DNA of 37,195 nucleotides from an uncultured Mycoplasmatota bacterium (GCA_900551525.1 URWD01000011.1:1-37195), one strand, 5' to 3'. Positions 17,665 to 26,692 are shown, counted from the first letter of the stretch. Numbers and translations: made by a program. Notes: a model not told the origin generated them from the sequence alone.

Positions 17665-18002
17665 TAGTCAGTTAACTTAATACTATTATTCATTTTTATT
17701 ATTCTGTCTAAGTTATGGTTAGAGGATAAGCAAAAGTTTCCTTTTTTCATTTGTTTGATGTCATAGTAAATCTATTATAGAACTTCATTAATTTTAATTC
17801 CGTGTGATTTCATAGAATTAAAATTAGGATTACTTAACTCCTACCACAATTGTTGTAATTTTGTTATTCATACAAGGCACTCTTATGCTAAAAGAAGAAA
17901 GAGTATTTACAAAAATACTTCCTTTTGTTGGAAGTATTATAACATATTTTTAATTGCACTTAAATAGAATGTATGTATTGATATTTTGAATTTTTATTGT
18001 TG
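17665..18002. other. Non-coding stretch between convergent sigK and surface-protein gene
   Basis: 338 bases with no convincing gene. It holds a perfect 11-bp inverted repeat AATTTTAATTC (17790-17800) / GAATTAAAATT (17815-17825) with a 14-base loop, and the terminator described separately. No clear sigK terminator is seen. The stretch could hide a small RNA. Confidence 0.5.
17911..17938 (-). terminator. Terminator of the second surface-protein gene
   Basis: Minus-strand AATACTTCC (17930-17938) and GGAAGTATT (17914-17922) form a 9-bp stem with a 7-base loop, followed by a T run. Confidence 0.75.
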
Positions 18003-19202
18003 TTATGTAATGTAATCGCTTTGACATATTTGAAATCTTTTACTGTTTTTGTTATGTTCTATATCATCAACAGATACGGTAATAGGTATACAGTCTTTTT
18101 TAAAATCTTTACGTAATAAAAAACCTTTAAATACGTTATTTCCAACCACTCCACCATTACCAGCCGACATTCCAACTTGACTAACTGCATTTTTACTAAA
18201 GAATTCAAAAGCAATATTAATTTGTTGGGCATCGGCATCATATGTAATAGTTGGGTCTTTTATTGTTATTTTGTATTCTGGAATATCACTTGTAAAAGAA
18301 TATACTTCTGATTTATTGCCATTAGTATCAATGGCATAAACCGCTATAGGATATGCTGTTGATGCTTCTAAGTTCCCAAATGTATATGAGTTTGATGTAC
18401 TTTCTTCATATATTTTTCCACCATCTTTTGAATAATAATATTTTGCTATTTCATCAACATTAGCTGTTGCGGTAGCGTTCACAGTTAACTCGTAGTAATC
18501 ACCATTTTGTAATAGATTTGTTGTTACATCATTAACTTTTATAGTTGATAGTTTTGACTTTTGTATCATAACCTTTGCACTTAATGAGCTTGTTGCATTT
18601 GCTGTTTGATCACCTTCATAGTTTACAAATGTAAGCTTTAGTGTATATTGTTCTTCTTTACTTGGTGTTGCTTGTGTTGCTGTTATTGTTTTCTTATTTG
18701 CTATAGTTATTAAACCATTTGTTGTTGTAACATCAAAACCTGATATACTTTTGTTTTCTCTATCTTGAACTACTTTATGAGTTAGTCCTGATATTTCTGT
18801 TACTTCATTTCCATCTGGTCCTGTAACTGTTAATATAAGTTCTGGTTTATCTTCACCTAATGTATATTTGAATGTATTATTTTCAATATTAAAATATACA
18901 TAATAGTTATCTGTTGCTTCATTTGTCTTATTATTTGCAACTAATGTTGCTTTTGCAAATGTTTCTCCAGATAAACTTCCTTTTTCTTGACCAAATGATG
19001 ATTGGTCTGCATATAAACTTATAGCATTTCCTGTTGTAAATGTTAGCATATCAGTTGTATATGTTGTAACCTTAACCTCCGTAGAACTTCCTGTTCCCAC
19101 TTGTGCTTTAAAGTATGCGAATGTAGCACCAACTACCAAAGCAATTAATGTAACTACTGCAACTATACTAAGAATTAATGCTTGTTTTTTATTTTTTTCC
19201 AT
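18003..19202 (-). CDS. SipW/camelysin-type signal surface protein, second copy
   Basis: 399 residues from the ATG at 19202 (AAAGGA ribosome site); an in-frame ATG at 19241 has no good site, and the shorter start matches its paralogue. The N-terminus MEKNKKQALILSIVAVV, a hydrophobic span and GATFAYFKAQVG form a SipW-type signal. Residues to AKVMIQK resemble the protein at 1-1406, for instance NNKTN.AT..YY.Y.NI..NTF.Y and KEE....VTFVNY. After that it has a fibronectin-like or Ig-like segment (YYELTVNATATANVDEIAKYYYS..STAYPIAVYAIDTNGNKSE) and a short C-terminal part. No LPxTG sorting motif is seen. Probably a secreted or fibre-forming surface protein; function unknown. Confidence 0.8.
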   Translation of the reverse strand: MEKNKKQALILSIVAVVTLIALVVGATFAYFKAQVGTGSSTEVKVTTYTTDMLTFTTGNAISLYADQSSFGQEKGSLSGETFAKATLVANNKTNEATDNYYVYFNIENNTFKYTLGEDKPELILTVTGPDGNEVTEISGLTHKVVQDRENKSISGFDVTTTNGLITIANKKTITATQATPSKEEQYTLKLTFVNYEGDQTANATSSLSAKVMIQKSKLSTIKVNDVTTNLLQNGDYYELTVNATATANVDEIAKYYYSKDGGKIYEESTSNSYTFGNLEASTAYPIAVYAIDTNGNKSEVYSFTSDIPEYKITIKDPTITYDADAQQINIAFEFFSKNAVSQVGMSAGNGGVVGNNVFKGFLLRKDFKKDCIPITVSVDDIEHNKNSKRFQICQSDYIT

Positions 19203-19257
19203 ATATACCGCATCCTTTTTTTGTTTAACAAACTCACTCATAATATTCTTACGTTAC

Positions 19258-19290
19258 TATATAAGCATACCCGAAAAAAAAAAAAAAAAA
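19258..19290 (-). promoter_or_regulatory. Promoter region with 17-nt T tract, possible phase-variable switch
   Basis: A run of 17 A (19274-19290; T on the coding strand) lies about 70 bases upstream of the surface-protein start. The best -10 is TATATA (19258-19263); at 17 bases the -35 position falls inside the T run. Slippage would change the promoter's -35/-10 geometry. Confidence 0.5.
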
Positions 19291-19338
19291 GCCTTACTAT
19301 TACGCAAAACCCTTTTACTTGTTAAATAAATGTAAATA

Positions 19339-19950
19339 TTACTCTTTAATAGCTTTATTACAAATTGGCAAAATAAATGCCCCTATGGAATTGCCTAGAA
19401 TCATAACGCCTACATAACCAAGTGTATTTAATGACCAAACATCAGCTACAGAAAAATAATACATATTGGCAATACAATGTTCAAATCCACATAGAATAAA
19501 TACTACTACTCCCAAATAAACAATAATAAATCTACTAAAATCATTAAGTTTTTTAAAACCATTTACTGCAAAATACATAAGTATTCCACAAAATATAGAA
19601 AGAATAAATATACTTAAATAATTATCATTTAATTTTGTAATTGATAATAAATAAGCTTTATCATGTAAGTTTGAATATATTCTAGTATATCTTAAAATAA
19701 AACCAATAAATGAACTACCAATAAAATTACCAAGTAATATAATAAATAATTCTTTTATATATTTTAAATTAAAATTAGTAATTAAATAACCTATTTTACC
19801 TGTATACAAATTAAAATTATAAACAAGTATTCCAATTAAACCAATAGAAAATAAACTAGCTCCGACAACTTTATTTTGAACTGATAAAAAAATTGTCCCC
19901 CCGATAGCAATCATTAAACCTGCTAAAATACTTTTTAAAAAACATTTCAT
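19339..19950 (-). CDS. Formate/nitrite transporter family membrane channel
   Basis: 203 residues, mostly hydrophobic with about six spans. Family signatures are AGLMIAIGG near the N-terminus, NLYTGKIGY, LLGNFIGSSFIG, GFEHCIANMYYF (with the conserved pore His) and LGNSIGAFILP. FocA, NirC and YfdC proteins are about 260-280 residues, so this is a short member with shortened loops. Substrate (formate, nitrite or another small anion) cannot be told. It follows a 104-residue unknown gene by one base and is probably co-transcribed. Confidence 0.8.
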   Translation of the reverse strand: MKCFLKSILAGLMIAIGGTIFLSVQNKVVGASLFSIGLIGILVYNFNLYTGKIGYLITNFNLKYIKELFIILLGNFIGSSFIGFILRYTRIYSNLHDKAYLLSITKLNDNYLSIFILSIFCGILMYFAVNGFKKLNDFSRFIIVYLGVVVFILCGFEHCIANMYYFSVADVWSLNTLGYVGVMILGNSIGAFILPICNKAIKE

Positions 19951-19951
19951 A

Positions 19952-20266
19952 CTATCTTCCTCTTTTATCTACTAATTCATAAAAACATTCATATTTTACT
20001 TCCTCATTACGTTTAACTTCTTTAATAAAGTTAACAGGATATCCTGCATCCATTAAAGCAAGTCTTAGGACATCAAAGTATGATTTAGTTTTAAGTTCTC
20101 TATATCTTTTAATTTCTTCGCCATGATAATAATAACTATCCATTAAATATGATCCATTCTCACATCTAACTAAAATTCCATCCACAAAATCCATTATCTT
20201 ACTTAAATAGCTTTTCATAATTTCATTTGCCTCAAAACTAGTTAAAACCATTTTTTCTAATTTCAT
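19952..20266 (-). CDS. Uncharacterised 104-residue protein
   Basis: A strong AAGGAGG precedes the ATG. The protein is soluble, charged and Tyr-rich in the middle (GSYLMDSYYYHGEEIKRYRE) with a helical C-terminal half (YFDVLRLALMDAGYPVNF). No membrane span and no motif I recognise. It sits one base before the FNT channel gene and just after the khpA terminator, so it may work with the channel; that is context only. Confidence 0.7.
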   Translation of the reverse strand: MKLEKMVLTSFEANEIMKSYLSKIMDFVDGILVRCENGSYLMDSYYYHGEEIKRYRELKTKSYFDVLRLALMDAGYPVNFIKEVKRNEEVKYECFYELVDKRGR

Positions 20267-20284
20267 ATAAACCTCCTTCTTTTT

Positions 20285-20312
20285 AAAAAAATTAAGTATC
20301 TCTACTTAATTT
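20285..20312 (-). terminator. Terminator at the end of khpA
   Basis: AAATTAAGTA (20303-20312) pairs with TACTTAATTT (20289-20298), 4-base loop, followed by T from 20288 down. It overlaps the khpA stop codon. Confidence 0.75.
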
Positions 20313-20553
20313 AAAAAGATTCAATATTTAATTTAATTTTATGCATTTTATGAATATATGCATAAGCATAAACTAAAGTTCTAAGTGCATGAGCATTTTT
20401 ACCAGCTTTGCCTATTACGTATTTCATATCAGCATCAGGTACCATTACTTCAATAATAGTATTTTCATCTTCTTTAAACTCTTGTACCTTTATCATTTCT
20501 GGATCTTCAACAAGACTTTTAACTAAAAATTCTGTATATTCTACTATATTCAT
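20311..20553 (-). CDS. khpA: KH-domain RNA-binding protein KhpA
   Basis: 80 residues, the normal size of KhpA/YlqC. A single KH domain carries the GKAGKNAHALRTL loop (GxxG) for RNA binding. In Firmicutes KhpA pairs with KhpB/Jag and affects cell division and RNA metabolism. It starts two bases after rpsP, the conserved rpsP-ylqC order; the usual next genes rimM-trmD are at 33-34 kb here, so the ancestral operon has been split. Confidence 0.9.
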   Translation of the reverse strand: MNIVEYTEFLVKSLVEDPEMIKVQEFKEDENTIIEVMVPDADMKYVIGKAGKNAHALRTLVYAYAYIHKMHKIKLNIESF

Positions 20554-20555
20554 AA

Positions 20556-20828
20556 TTACTTACCTTTTTTGCTTGATGCAAATTCTTTTAAAATGCCTTC
20601 ATTTTTAAGTAAAGCTTTAACTGTATCAGTTGGTTGTGCTCCATTATTTAACCATTTAATAGCAACTTCCTTATCAATTTTGATTTCAGCTGGTTTTGCT
20701 ATTGGGTTGTATGTTCCTACAGTTTCAATAAATCTTCCATCTCTTGGAAATCTTGAATCTGCAGCTACAATACGATAAAATGGTTTTTGTTTAGAACCCA
20801 TTCTTTTAAGTCTTAATTTAACTGCCAT
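20556..20828 (-). CDS. rpsP: 30S ribosomal protein S16
   Basis: 90 residues. MAVKLRLKRMGSKQKPFYRIVAADSRFPRDGRFIE is diagnostic of S16, as is VGTYNPIAKPAEI. GAGGAG ribosome site. First gene of rpsP-khpA, driven by the near-consensus promoter at 20861-20889. Confidence 0.98.
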   Translation of the reverse strand: MAVKLRLKRMGSKQKPFYRIVAADSRFPRDGRFIETVGTYNPIAKPAEIKIDKEVAIKWLNNGAQPTDTVKALLKNEGILKEFASSKKGK

Positions 20829-20860
20829 ATTTTCTCCTCCTCACTAAATTAACTAAAATA

Positions 20861-20889
20861 ATATTATCACATAAAATTATATGTGTCAA
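20861..20889 (-). promoter_or_regulatory. rpsP promoter
   Basis: TTGACA (20884-20889), 17-base spacer, TAATAT (20861-20866). The -35 lies in one arm of the inverted repeat GTCAAC-N8-GTTGAC (20885-20904), between divergent promoters. Confidence 0.85.
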
Positions 20890-20912
20890 CTTTTTTTTGT
20901 TGACTACCAAAC

Positions 20913-20941
20913 TTTACAAAATTCTCTATTTATAGTATAAT
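20913..20941 (+). promoter_or_regulatory. ltaS-like gene promoter
   Basis: TTTACA (20913-20918), 17-base spacer, TATAAT (20936-20941), divergent from the rpsP promoter. Confidence 0.8.
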
Positions 20942-20961
20942 TTATCCAGTGGTGATGTATT

Positions 20962-22878
20962 TTGAAAAAAAAGCAAACAAAAAAAATAACTTTTAAGGAT
21001 AAAATTAAAAGGATATATGAAATAGTTAAAGCTTTTATAAAAAAATATTGTTATATTTTTTTACTTGCTTTACCATTTATTTTAATAGATATTTTTACAA
21101 GATATAAAGTTGAATTCTATGGATTACTCAAACCAGTTCCTAATATATTCACTTTATTATGGATTTCTCTTATACTATGCATATGTCTATTTTCAAAAAA
21201 GAAAATTGGTAAAATAATTTATATTTTATTTTTTATACTTAGTTTAGCTTTATATTTAGTAAATAATATTTATTATTCTATGACTGGTGTATTTTTTGAC
21301 TTTAGTATGGTCTTACTTGCTAGTGAAGGGTCTGAATATTTACTGGATGCCATTAAAAATTGTGATTTATCAGTTTACTTATTTTTAATACCAATATTCA
21401 TTACATTCGTACTTGCTATAAAAGTATATCCTAAAGAAGAACATAAATCTTATAAAGGCATTATAGTTACGATATTTATTTTTATTCTTTTACATAGTGT
21501 TACTCCAGTATTTTTAGGAAAAGCAAATGAAGAATTAACATGGAGTACATGGCGTAATCCTAGAAATATTTATAATAGTTTTAATGATAATAATAAAGCT
21601 ATAAAAGTATCAGGTCTGTATGAATATACTGTTAGAAATTTCTATATAACATTTTTGAAAAGTGATGAAGGTGCTAATCAAAAAGATTTAGACTTTCTAA
21701 AAGAAGAATATTCTAAGGAAAAAGAAGTAAATAAAAATAAATATACAGGAAAATATAAAGATAATAATTTAATTATTGTACAACTTGAAGGATTAGATTC
21801 TTGGCTTATTAATAAAAATGATACTCCTACTTTATATAATATGATGAAAAATTCAATTAATTTTACTAATCATTATTCATATTATAATGGTGGTGGTTCA
21901 ACATTTAATTCAGAGTTTGCAGTAAATACGGGGTTTATTACTCCCCTTTCATATACTCAGAATGCTTATACATTTAATAAGAATTCATTTCCATATAGTC
22001 TAGCTCATTTATTTAAAGAACAAGGATATACAGTTAATGCCTTTCATATGAATACTAAAGAATATTATTCTAGAGGTACTAACTACAAGAACTGGGGCTA
22101 TGATAACTATTATGGTCTAGTGGACCAAAATACATATAAAGATAATTCATATTATTTAGATAGAGAACTTCTTCTAAATGAAGAATTCAAAGAAAAGATG
22201 TTTGGTAGTGAAAAGTTCGTAGATTATATTATAACTTATACTAATCATATGCCTTTTAGTCCTGAAAAAGGAAATTGTAAAATGTTACTTGATTTAGATA
22301 GTAAAGAAAATGAAAATGTAAGTTATGATTTAACTGAAGAAGATTGTGCGAGAAGACAAGCTAAAGAAACAGATTATATGATGGAACTTCTAGTTAAAGA
22401 ACTAAAGGAAAGAGAACTATTTGATAAAACTACGATTGTGGTTCTAACAGATCATTATCTTTATACTCTATCTGATAAGACAATATTAGATAAATATAAA
22501 AATACAAGTAATAACTTAATTAATCATACACCATTCTTTATTTATACAAATAATAAAGATAAAAAAACAATTAAAACTGTTACTTCACAATTAAATGTTT
22601 TACCTACAGTGCTTAATTTATTTGGTATAGATTATAATCCTAACTACTATATTGGACAAGATGCTTTAAGTAATAATTATCAAAAATTAGTATTCTTTAG
22701 TGATTATTCTTGGTATGATGGGAATGTTTATGTAGATGGTGGTGTAGTTACTAATAATAAATATATTAATCAAAATGCTTTAGAAGAAAAAAATTATAAT
22801 GTAAATTATTTAATAAAGAAAAATGATTTAACACTTAAATATAATTATTTTAAAGATATGGAAAAGAGTTCAAAATGA
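20962..22878 (+). CDS. ltaS: LtaS-like phosphoglycerol transferase (lipoteichoic acid synthase family)
   Basis: 638 residues with a TTG start, supported by GGTGATG just upstream; the ATG at 20955 is out of frame. Five N-terminal membrane spans (about residues 30-185) are followed by an extracellular sulfatase-fold domain. Metal and catalytic residues can be placed: Glu276 in QLEGL, nucleophile Thr314 in GGSTFNSE, His429 in TNHMPF and Asp497-His498 in LTDHY. LtaS builds the polyglycerolphosphate chain of lipoteichoic acid from phosphatidylglycerol. The family also includes related phosphoglycerol transferases, so the exact product is inferred. The stop codon lies in the loop of its terminator. 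Confidence 0.85.
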   Translation: MKKKQTKKITFKDKIKRIYEIVKAFIKKYCYIFLLALPFILIDIFTRYKVEFYGLLKPVPNIFTLLWISLILCICLFSKKKIGKIIYILFFILSLALYLVNNIYYSMTGVFFDFSMVLLASEGSEYLLDAIKNCDLSVYLFLIPIFITFVLAIKVYPKEEHKSYKGIIVTIFIFILLHSVTPVFLGKANEELTWSTWRNPRNIYNSFNDNNKAIKVSGLYEYTVRNFYITFLKSDEGANQKDLDFLKEEYSKEKEVNKNKYTGKYKDNNLIIVQLEGLDSWLINKNDTPTLYNMMKNSINFTNHYSYYNGGGSTFNSEFAVNTGFITPLSYTQNAYTFNKNSFPYSLAHLFKEQGYTVNAFHMNTKEYYSRGTNYKNWGYDNYYGLVDQNTYKDNSYYLDRELLLNEEFKEKMFGSEKFVDYIITYTNHMPFSPEKGNCKMLLDLDSKENENVSYDLTEEDCARRQAKETDYMMELLVKELKERELFDKTTIVVLTDHYLYTLSDKTILDKYKNTSNNLINHTPFFIYTNNKDKKTIKTVTSQLNVLPTVLNLFGIDYNPNYYIGQDALSNNYQKLVFFSDYSWYDGNVYVDGGVVTNNKYINQNALEEKNYNVNYLIKKNDLTLKYNYFKDMEKSSK

Positions 22879-22895
22879 TTTGAACTCTTTTTTTA
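22863..22895. terminator. Terminator overlapping the ltaS stop
   Basis: AAAGAGTTCAAA (22863-22874) and TTTGAACTCTTT (22879-22890) form a 12-bp stem with loop ATGA containing the stop codon; a T run follows. Confidence 0.9.
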
Positions 22896-22924
22896 GTATA
22901 AATATATCTTCTTACTATAAGACA

Positions 22925-24421
22925 TTATTTATTTAAATCATCAATAGTAACTTTACTTTCATGTGGTATTGGTTTCCATTCAACCTTCATAAAGAGTGCT
23001 ACATATGTTGCATATCTACCTATTATATCAAATATTGGCCATGTAAATGTATAAAGCATTTTTTTCCATATTGACATTTTTTTAATATTTTTGTGTTCTA
23101 CGATAAATAGATAAATTGCTATCCACATGTTTTCAATATACATACCTATTCTAAATAATATTCTAAGCCATATTGATGTGAGCATACCAATAAATAAAGC
23201 ATTAACTCCAGGTGATGCAAAGACTCTTACTTCGAAGAAATGTCGAAGTATTTGAGCAAGATATGTACCTCCGCCGAAGAAATTAACTCCATCAATACCT
23301 ACATTATAACAATAACAACCATACATAACTACGATAACAATTAACCATCTTGCAATATTAAACACTGAAAATGGTGTAAGTTGCATTAATGTATCAAATG
23401 ACGCAAATCTATGTCTAATATTTTCTATAATATTAAGTATAAATTCTTTAAATGTTTTGGATTTTTTCTTTTTATTTACAGAATTTTCACCCCATCTTGT
23501 TCTAACAAACCATTTACCTAAGAAGATATTAATAAATAAATACGGGCCAGACTCAACAAAAGCTTGTAAGTGACCTTTAGCCCATCTAGTTCTTTGTCTT
23601 AAAGCAACTTTTAAACTAGTTGGTTGTTCATCATAAAACATAGCTTCATTTTGATAAGTAATTTGGTACCCTTGGGCAACAGCATCAGCAGTAAGTGCTC
23701 TATCTTCAGTAAGTGATGTATAATGCCAACCATTTTTAACTATTTCATTTGTAAATAAAAATCCCGTACCTTGAATGTTTGTTGCAAGTCTAAGGACACT
23801 TCTTGCTCTATGATTATATCTAATTGACCTAATCCAGTGAAGTGCATATGTTGATGCAATCCAGTTTTCATCAAAGTTTTTAGTATTTCTATAAGATGTT
23901 ATAATTTTTTCTCCAGAATCAAACGCATCATTCATTTTAGTTATATAATCTTTTTTCAATAAATTATCGGCATCAAAGATGAAATAACCTTCAAAACTCA
24001 TTCTGCCATAATCTTCTTCAATTCTATCAAGTAAGAACTCTAGAGCAAAGCCTTTAGTTCGATGTTTATCATCAAATCTTTCGTAACATATTGCTCCATG
24101 TTTTCTTGCTATTTCTGCAGTATTATCAGTACAATTATCCGCAACTACGAAAGTTGTAATTAAATCTTTTGGATAATCTTGTTTATTTATACTATCTAGT
24201 AAGTTGCCTATGACATATTTTTCATTTCTTGCTGCTATTAAAATAGCATATTTATGTTTATTTTTGGCTGGTTTAAATTTTCTAGTAAAGAAAAAACCTA
24301 TAATCCAGTATAAAGTTTTATAAGCTAGCATGGCTGATAAAACACTACTTATAGCATAATATACAGTCTTCCAACTAAGATAATTATCTCCGATAAAACT
24401 AATAATATTTAATGTACTCAT
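22925..24421 (-). CDS. Membrane glycosyltransferase, family 2, processive type
   Basis: 498 residues. An N-terminal span (about residues 17-45) precedes a GT-A domain with AILIAARNE, VVADNCTDN, FIFDADNLL and SLTEDRAL, then RQRTRWAKG, the Q/RxxRW motif of processive GT2 enzymes such as cellulose, hyaluronan and poly-GlcNAc synthases. Several C-terminal membrane spans follow. It probably makes or lipid-links an extracellular polysaccharide; the sugar is unknown. It stands alone with its own promoter, convergent with ltaS. Confidence 0.85.
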   Translation of the reverse strand: MSTLNIISFIGDNYLSWKTVYYAISSVLSAMLAYKTLYWIIGFFFTRKFKPAKNKHKYAILIAARNEKYVIGNLLDSINKQDYPKDLITTFVVADNCTDNTAEIARKHGAICYERFDDKHRTKGFALEFLLDRIEEDYGRMSFEGYFIFDADNLLKKDYITKMNDAFDSGEKIITSYRNTKNFDENWIASTYALHWIRSIRYNHRARSVLRLATNIQGTGFLFTNEIVKNGWHYTSLTEDRALTADAVAQGYQITYQNEAMFYDEQPTSLKVALRQRTRWAKGHLQAFVESGPYLFINIFLGKWFVRTRWGENSVNKKKKSKTFKEFILNIIENIRHRFASFDTLMQLTPFSVFNIARWLIVIVVMYGCYCYNVGIDGVNFFGGGTYLAQILRHFFEVRVFASPGVNALFIGMLTSIWLRILFRIGMYIENMWIAIYLFIVEHKNIKKMSIWKKMLYTFTWPIFDIIGRYATYVALFMKVEWKPIPHESKVTIDDLNK

Positions 24422-24449
24422 ATTTACTTCCTCAATTCAACTTAAATTA

Positions 24450-24478
24450 ATTGTATCAAATAAACAATTAAATGTAAA
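24450..24478 (-). promoter_or_regulatory. Glycosyltransferase promoter
   Basis: TTTACA (24473-24478), 17-base spacer, TACAAT (24450-24455). Confidence 0.7.
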
Positions 24479-24482
24479 CAAG

Positions 24483-24516
24483 AAAAACTGATAGAAACAA
24501 TTCACATCTCTATCAG
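24483..24516 (-). terminator. clpB terminator
   Basis: CTGATAGA (24509-24516) and TCTATCAG (24488-24495) form an 8-bp stem followed by TTTTTCTT, just ahead of the glycosyltransferase promoter. Confidence 0.85.
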
Positions 24517-24522
24517 CCAATT

Positions 24523-26631
24523 TTATTTTATACTTATAACATAATTATCATTATCAAGTGATACTACTAAAGTATCTCCAACTTTTAAGTTGCCATCAAT
24601 TACTTTGTGAGCAATTAAGTTTTCAATATTTTTAGTAATATATCTCTTTATTGGTCTAGCACCATATCTAGGATCATAAGCTTCATTAATAATTTTTTCT
24701 TTAACTTCATTTGTAATTTCAACATGAATGTAACTTGTTTTAAGTCTATCATTAACTTCTTTCATAATTTTATCAACAATGTCACCAATAACATCTTTCT
24801 TAAGTGAATTAAAGATAATTATTTCATCAATTCTGTTTATAAGTTCTGGTCTAAACGTATTTTTTAATTCATTCATGACAAGTTCATTTGCATTTTTTTC
24901 ATTATCAAGGATATATTCACTACCTAAGTTGCTTGTCATAATTATGATAGTATTTTTAAAATCTACGACTCGGCCTTGACTATCTGTAAGTCTTCCATCA
25001 TCTAGTATTTGTAGTAAAATATTAAAGACATCCTTATGAGCTTTTTCTATTTCATCAAATAAAACTATACTATATGGATTTCTTCTTACAGCTTCCGTAA
25101 GTTCTCCGCCTTCATCGTATCCAACATATCCTGGAGGAGCACCAACTAAACGAGAAACATTAAATGATTCCATATACTCAGAACAGTCGATTCTAATCAT
25201 GTGTCTTTCATCATCAAACAACTCATAAGCAAGTGATTTTGCCACTTCAGTTTTACCTACCCCAGTTGGTCCTAAGAATATAAAGGAACCAATTGGTCTA
25301 TTAGGATCTTTAATACCACTTCTTGCTCTGATAATTGCATCACTAACAAGTTTTAAAGCATTATCTTGACCTATAACACGCGTTTTTAATCTATCAAATA
25401 AATGAAGTAATTTATCTTTTTCGCTTGAAACTAATTTAGATACAGGAATATGTGTCCATCTTGAAATAATTTCTGCAATGCTTTCTTCATCTACAACATC
25501 TGATAAGATATTATTTTGATTTTGTTCTTGAAGTTTTTTAAGCTCTTGTTCAAGTTCTGGTATTTTACCATGTCTTAACATTGCACTTTTTTCAAGGTCA
25601 TAATTATTCTCAGCTTGGGCTAAGTCAAAACGAGCACGTTCAAGTTCTTCCTTTTTCTTATTTATTTCATTCTTTGCTTCTTTTTCTTTATCCCATTTTT
25701 GATGTAAATCAGCTTCTTTTGCTTTTAAATCTACGAGTTTTTCATCAATTTCACTTATTCTATTTTTACTTATTTCATCTTTTTCTTTCTTTAAAGCCTG
25801 TTTTTCAATTTCTAAACTCATTATTTTTCTTGTAAGTTCATCAAGTTCGACTGGCATAGATTCAAGTTGCATTTTTATCGTAGCACATGCTTCATCCACT
25901 AAATCAATGGCTTTATCCGGTAAAAATCTATCGGTAATATATCTATCTGATAAAGTTGCTGCAGATACTAAAGCACTATCTTTAATAGTTACACCATGAA
26001 ATATTTCAAATCTTTCTTTTAAACCACGAAGAATAGTAATTGTATCTTCGACAGTTGGTTCACTTACCAAAACTTTTTGAAATCTTCTTTCTAAGGCTCC
26101 ATCCTTTTCAATATACTTACGATATTCATTTAAAGTTGTAGCACCTATAACATGAATTTCTCCACGAGCAAGCATTGGTTTAAGCATATTAGAAACATCC
26201 ATTGCACCATCTCCACCAGCACCAACTATCATGTGAATTTCATCAATAAACATTATAATATTGCCATCAGAGTCTTTAATTTCTTTCAAAACAGCTTTTA
26301 ATCTTTCTTCAAATTCACCACGATATTTAGCACCAGCAACGAGTGAACCTAAATCTAATTCCCAAACAGTTTTATTTTTCAAACTACTTGGAACATCACC
26401 TTTTATAATTCTTTGGGCAAGCCCTTCCACTATAGCAGTTTTACCTACCCCAGGTTCACCAATTAATACTGGATTATTCTTACTTTTACGTGATAATATT
26501 CTAATAATATTTCTGATTTCTTCATCTCTACCTATAACAGGATCAACTTTATTATCTAAAACATTTTTAGTTATGTCACGCCCATATTTATTTAAAACAT
26601 CTTTTAATTCATCGTTATTTTCAAAGTTCAT
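24523..26631 (-). CDS. clpB: ClpB disaggregase lacking the N-terminal domain
   Basis: 702 residues against about 860 in most ClpB; the Clp N-domain is absent and the protein begins almost at AAA-1, like the short ClpB of Mollicutes. AAA-1 has Walker A GEPGVGKT (58-65) and Walker B IIMFIDE (125-131). A long charged coiled coil at about 260-375 is the ClpB middle domain, which separates it from ClpC and ClpE. AAA-2 has GPTGVGKT (454-461), VLFDEIEKAH and NTFRPELINRIDE. No ClpP-binding loop is obvious. It rescues aggregated proteins with DnaK. A CIRCE operator overlaps its promoter, so HrcA repression is expected. AAAGGGTGAT supports the start. Confidence 0.93.
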   Translation of the reverse strand: MNFENNDELKDVLNKYGRDITKNVLDNKVDPVIGRDEEIRNIIRILSRKSKNNPVLIGEPGVGKTAIVEGLAQRIIKGDVPSSLKNKTVWELDLGSLVAGAKYRGEFEERLKAVLKEIKDSDGNIIMFIDEIHMIVGAGGDGAMDVSNMLKPMLARGEIHVIGATTLNEYRKYIEKDGALERRFQKVLVSEPTVEDTITILRGLKERFEIFHGVTIKDSALVSAATLSDRYITDRFLPDKAIDLVDEACATIKMQLESMPVELDELTRKIMSLEIEKQALKKEKDEISKNRISEIDEKLVDLKAKEADLHQKWDKEKEAKNEINKKKEELERARFDLAQAENNYDLEKSAMLRHGKIPELEQELKKLQEQNQNNILSDVVDEESIAEIISRWTHIPVSKLVSSEKDKLLHLFDRLKTRVIGQDNALKLVSDAIIRARSGIKDPNRPIGSFIFLGPTGVGKTEVAKSLAYELFDDERHMIRIDCSEYMESFNVSRLVGAPPGYVGYDEGGELTEAVRRNPYSIVLFDEIEKAHKDVFNILLQILDDGRLTDSQGRVVDFKNTIIIMTSNLGSEYILDNEKNANELVMNELKNTFRPELINRIDEIIIFNSLKKDVIGDIVDKIMKEVNDRLKTSYIHVEITNEVKEKIINEAYDPRYGARPIKRYITKNIENLIAHKVIDGNLKVGDTLVVSLDNDNYVISIK

Positions 26632-26663
26632 CTAAATCACCCTTTCTTAACTTGAACGTCTAT

Positions 26664-26692
26664 ATTATAACTCACAAATTAGCACTTGTCAA
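26664..26692 (-). promoter_or_regulatory. clpB promoter
   Basis: TTGACA (26687-26692), 17-base spacer, TATAAT (26664-26669). The -35 begins inside the CIRCE spacer. Confidence 0.9.

Noticed and set aside
17611..17750. Minus-strand frame antisense to the end of sigK, about 53 codons
   Set aside because: No ribosome site and half of it is simply antisense to sigK.
25581..25835. Plus-strand frame inside clpB
   Set aside because: Antisense to the clpB coiled-coil region; its composition is the mirror of the Lys/Glu-rich helix and it has no ribosome site.
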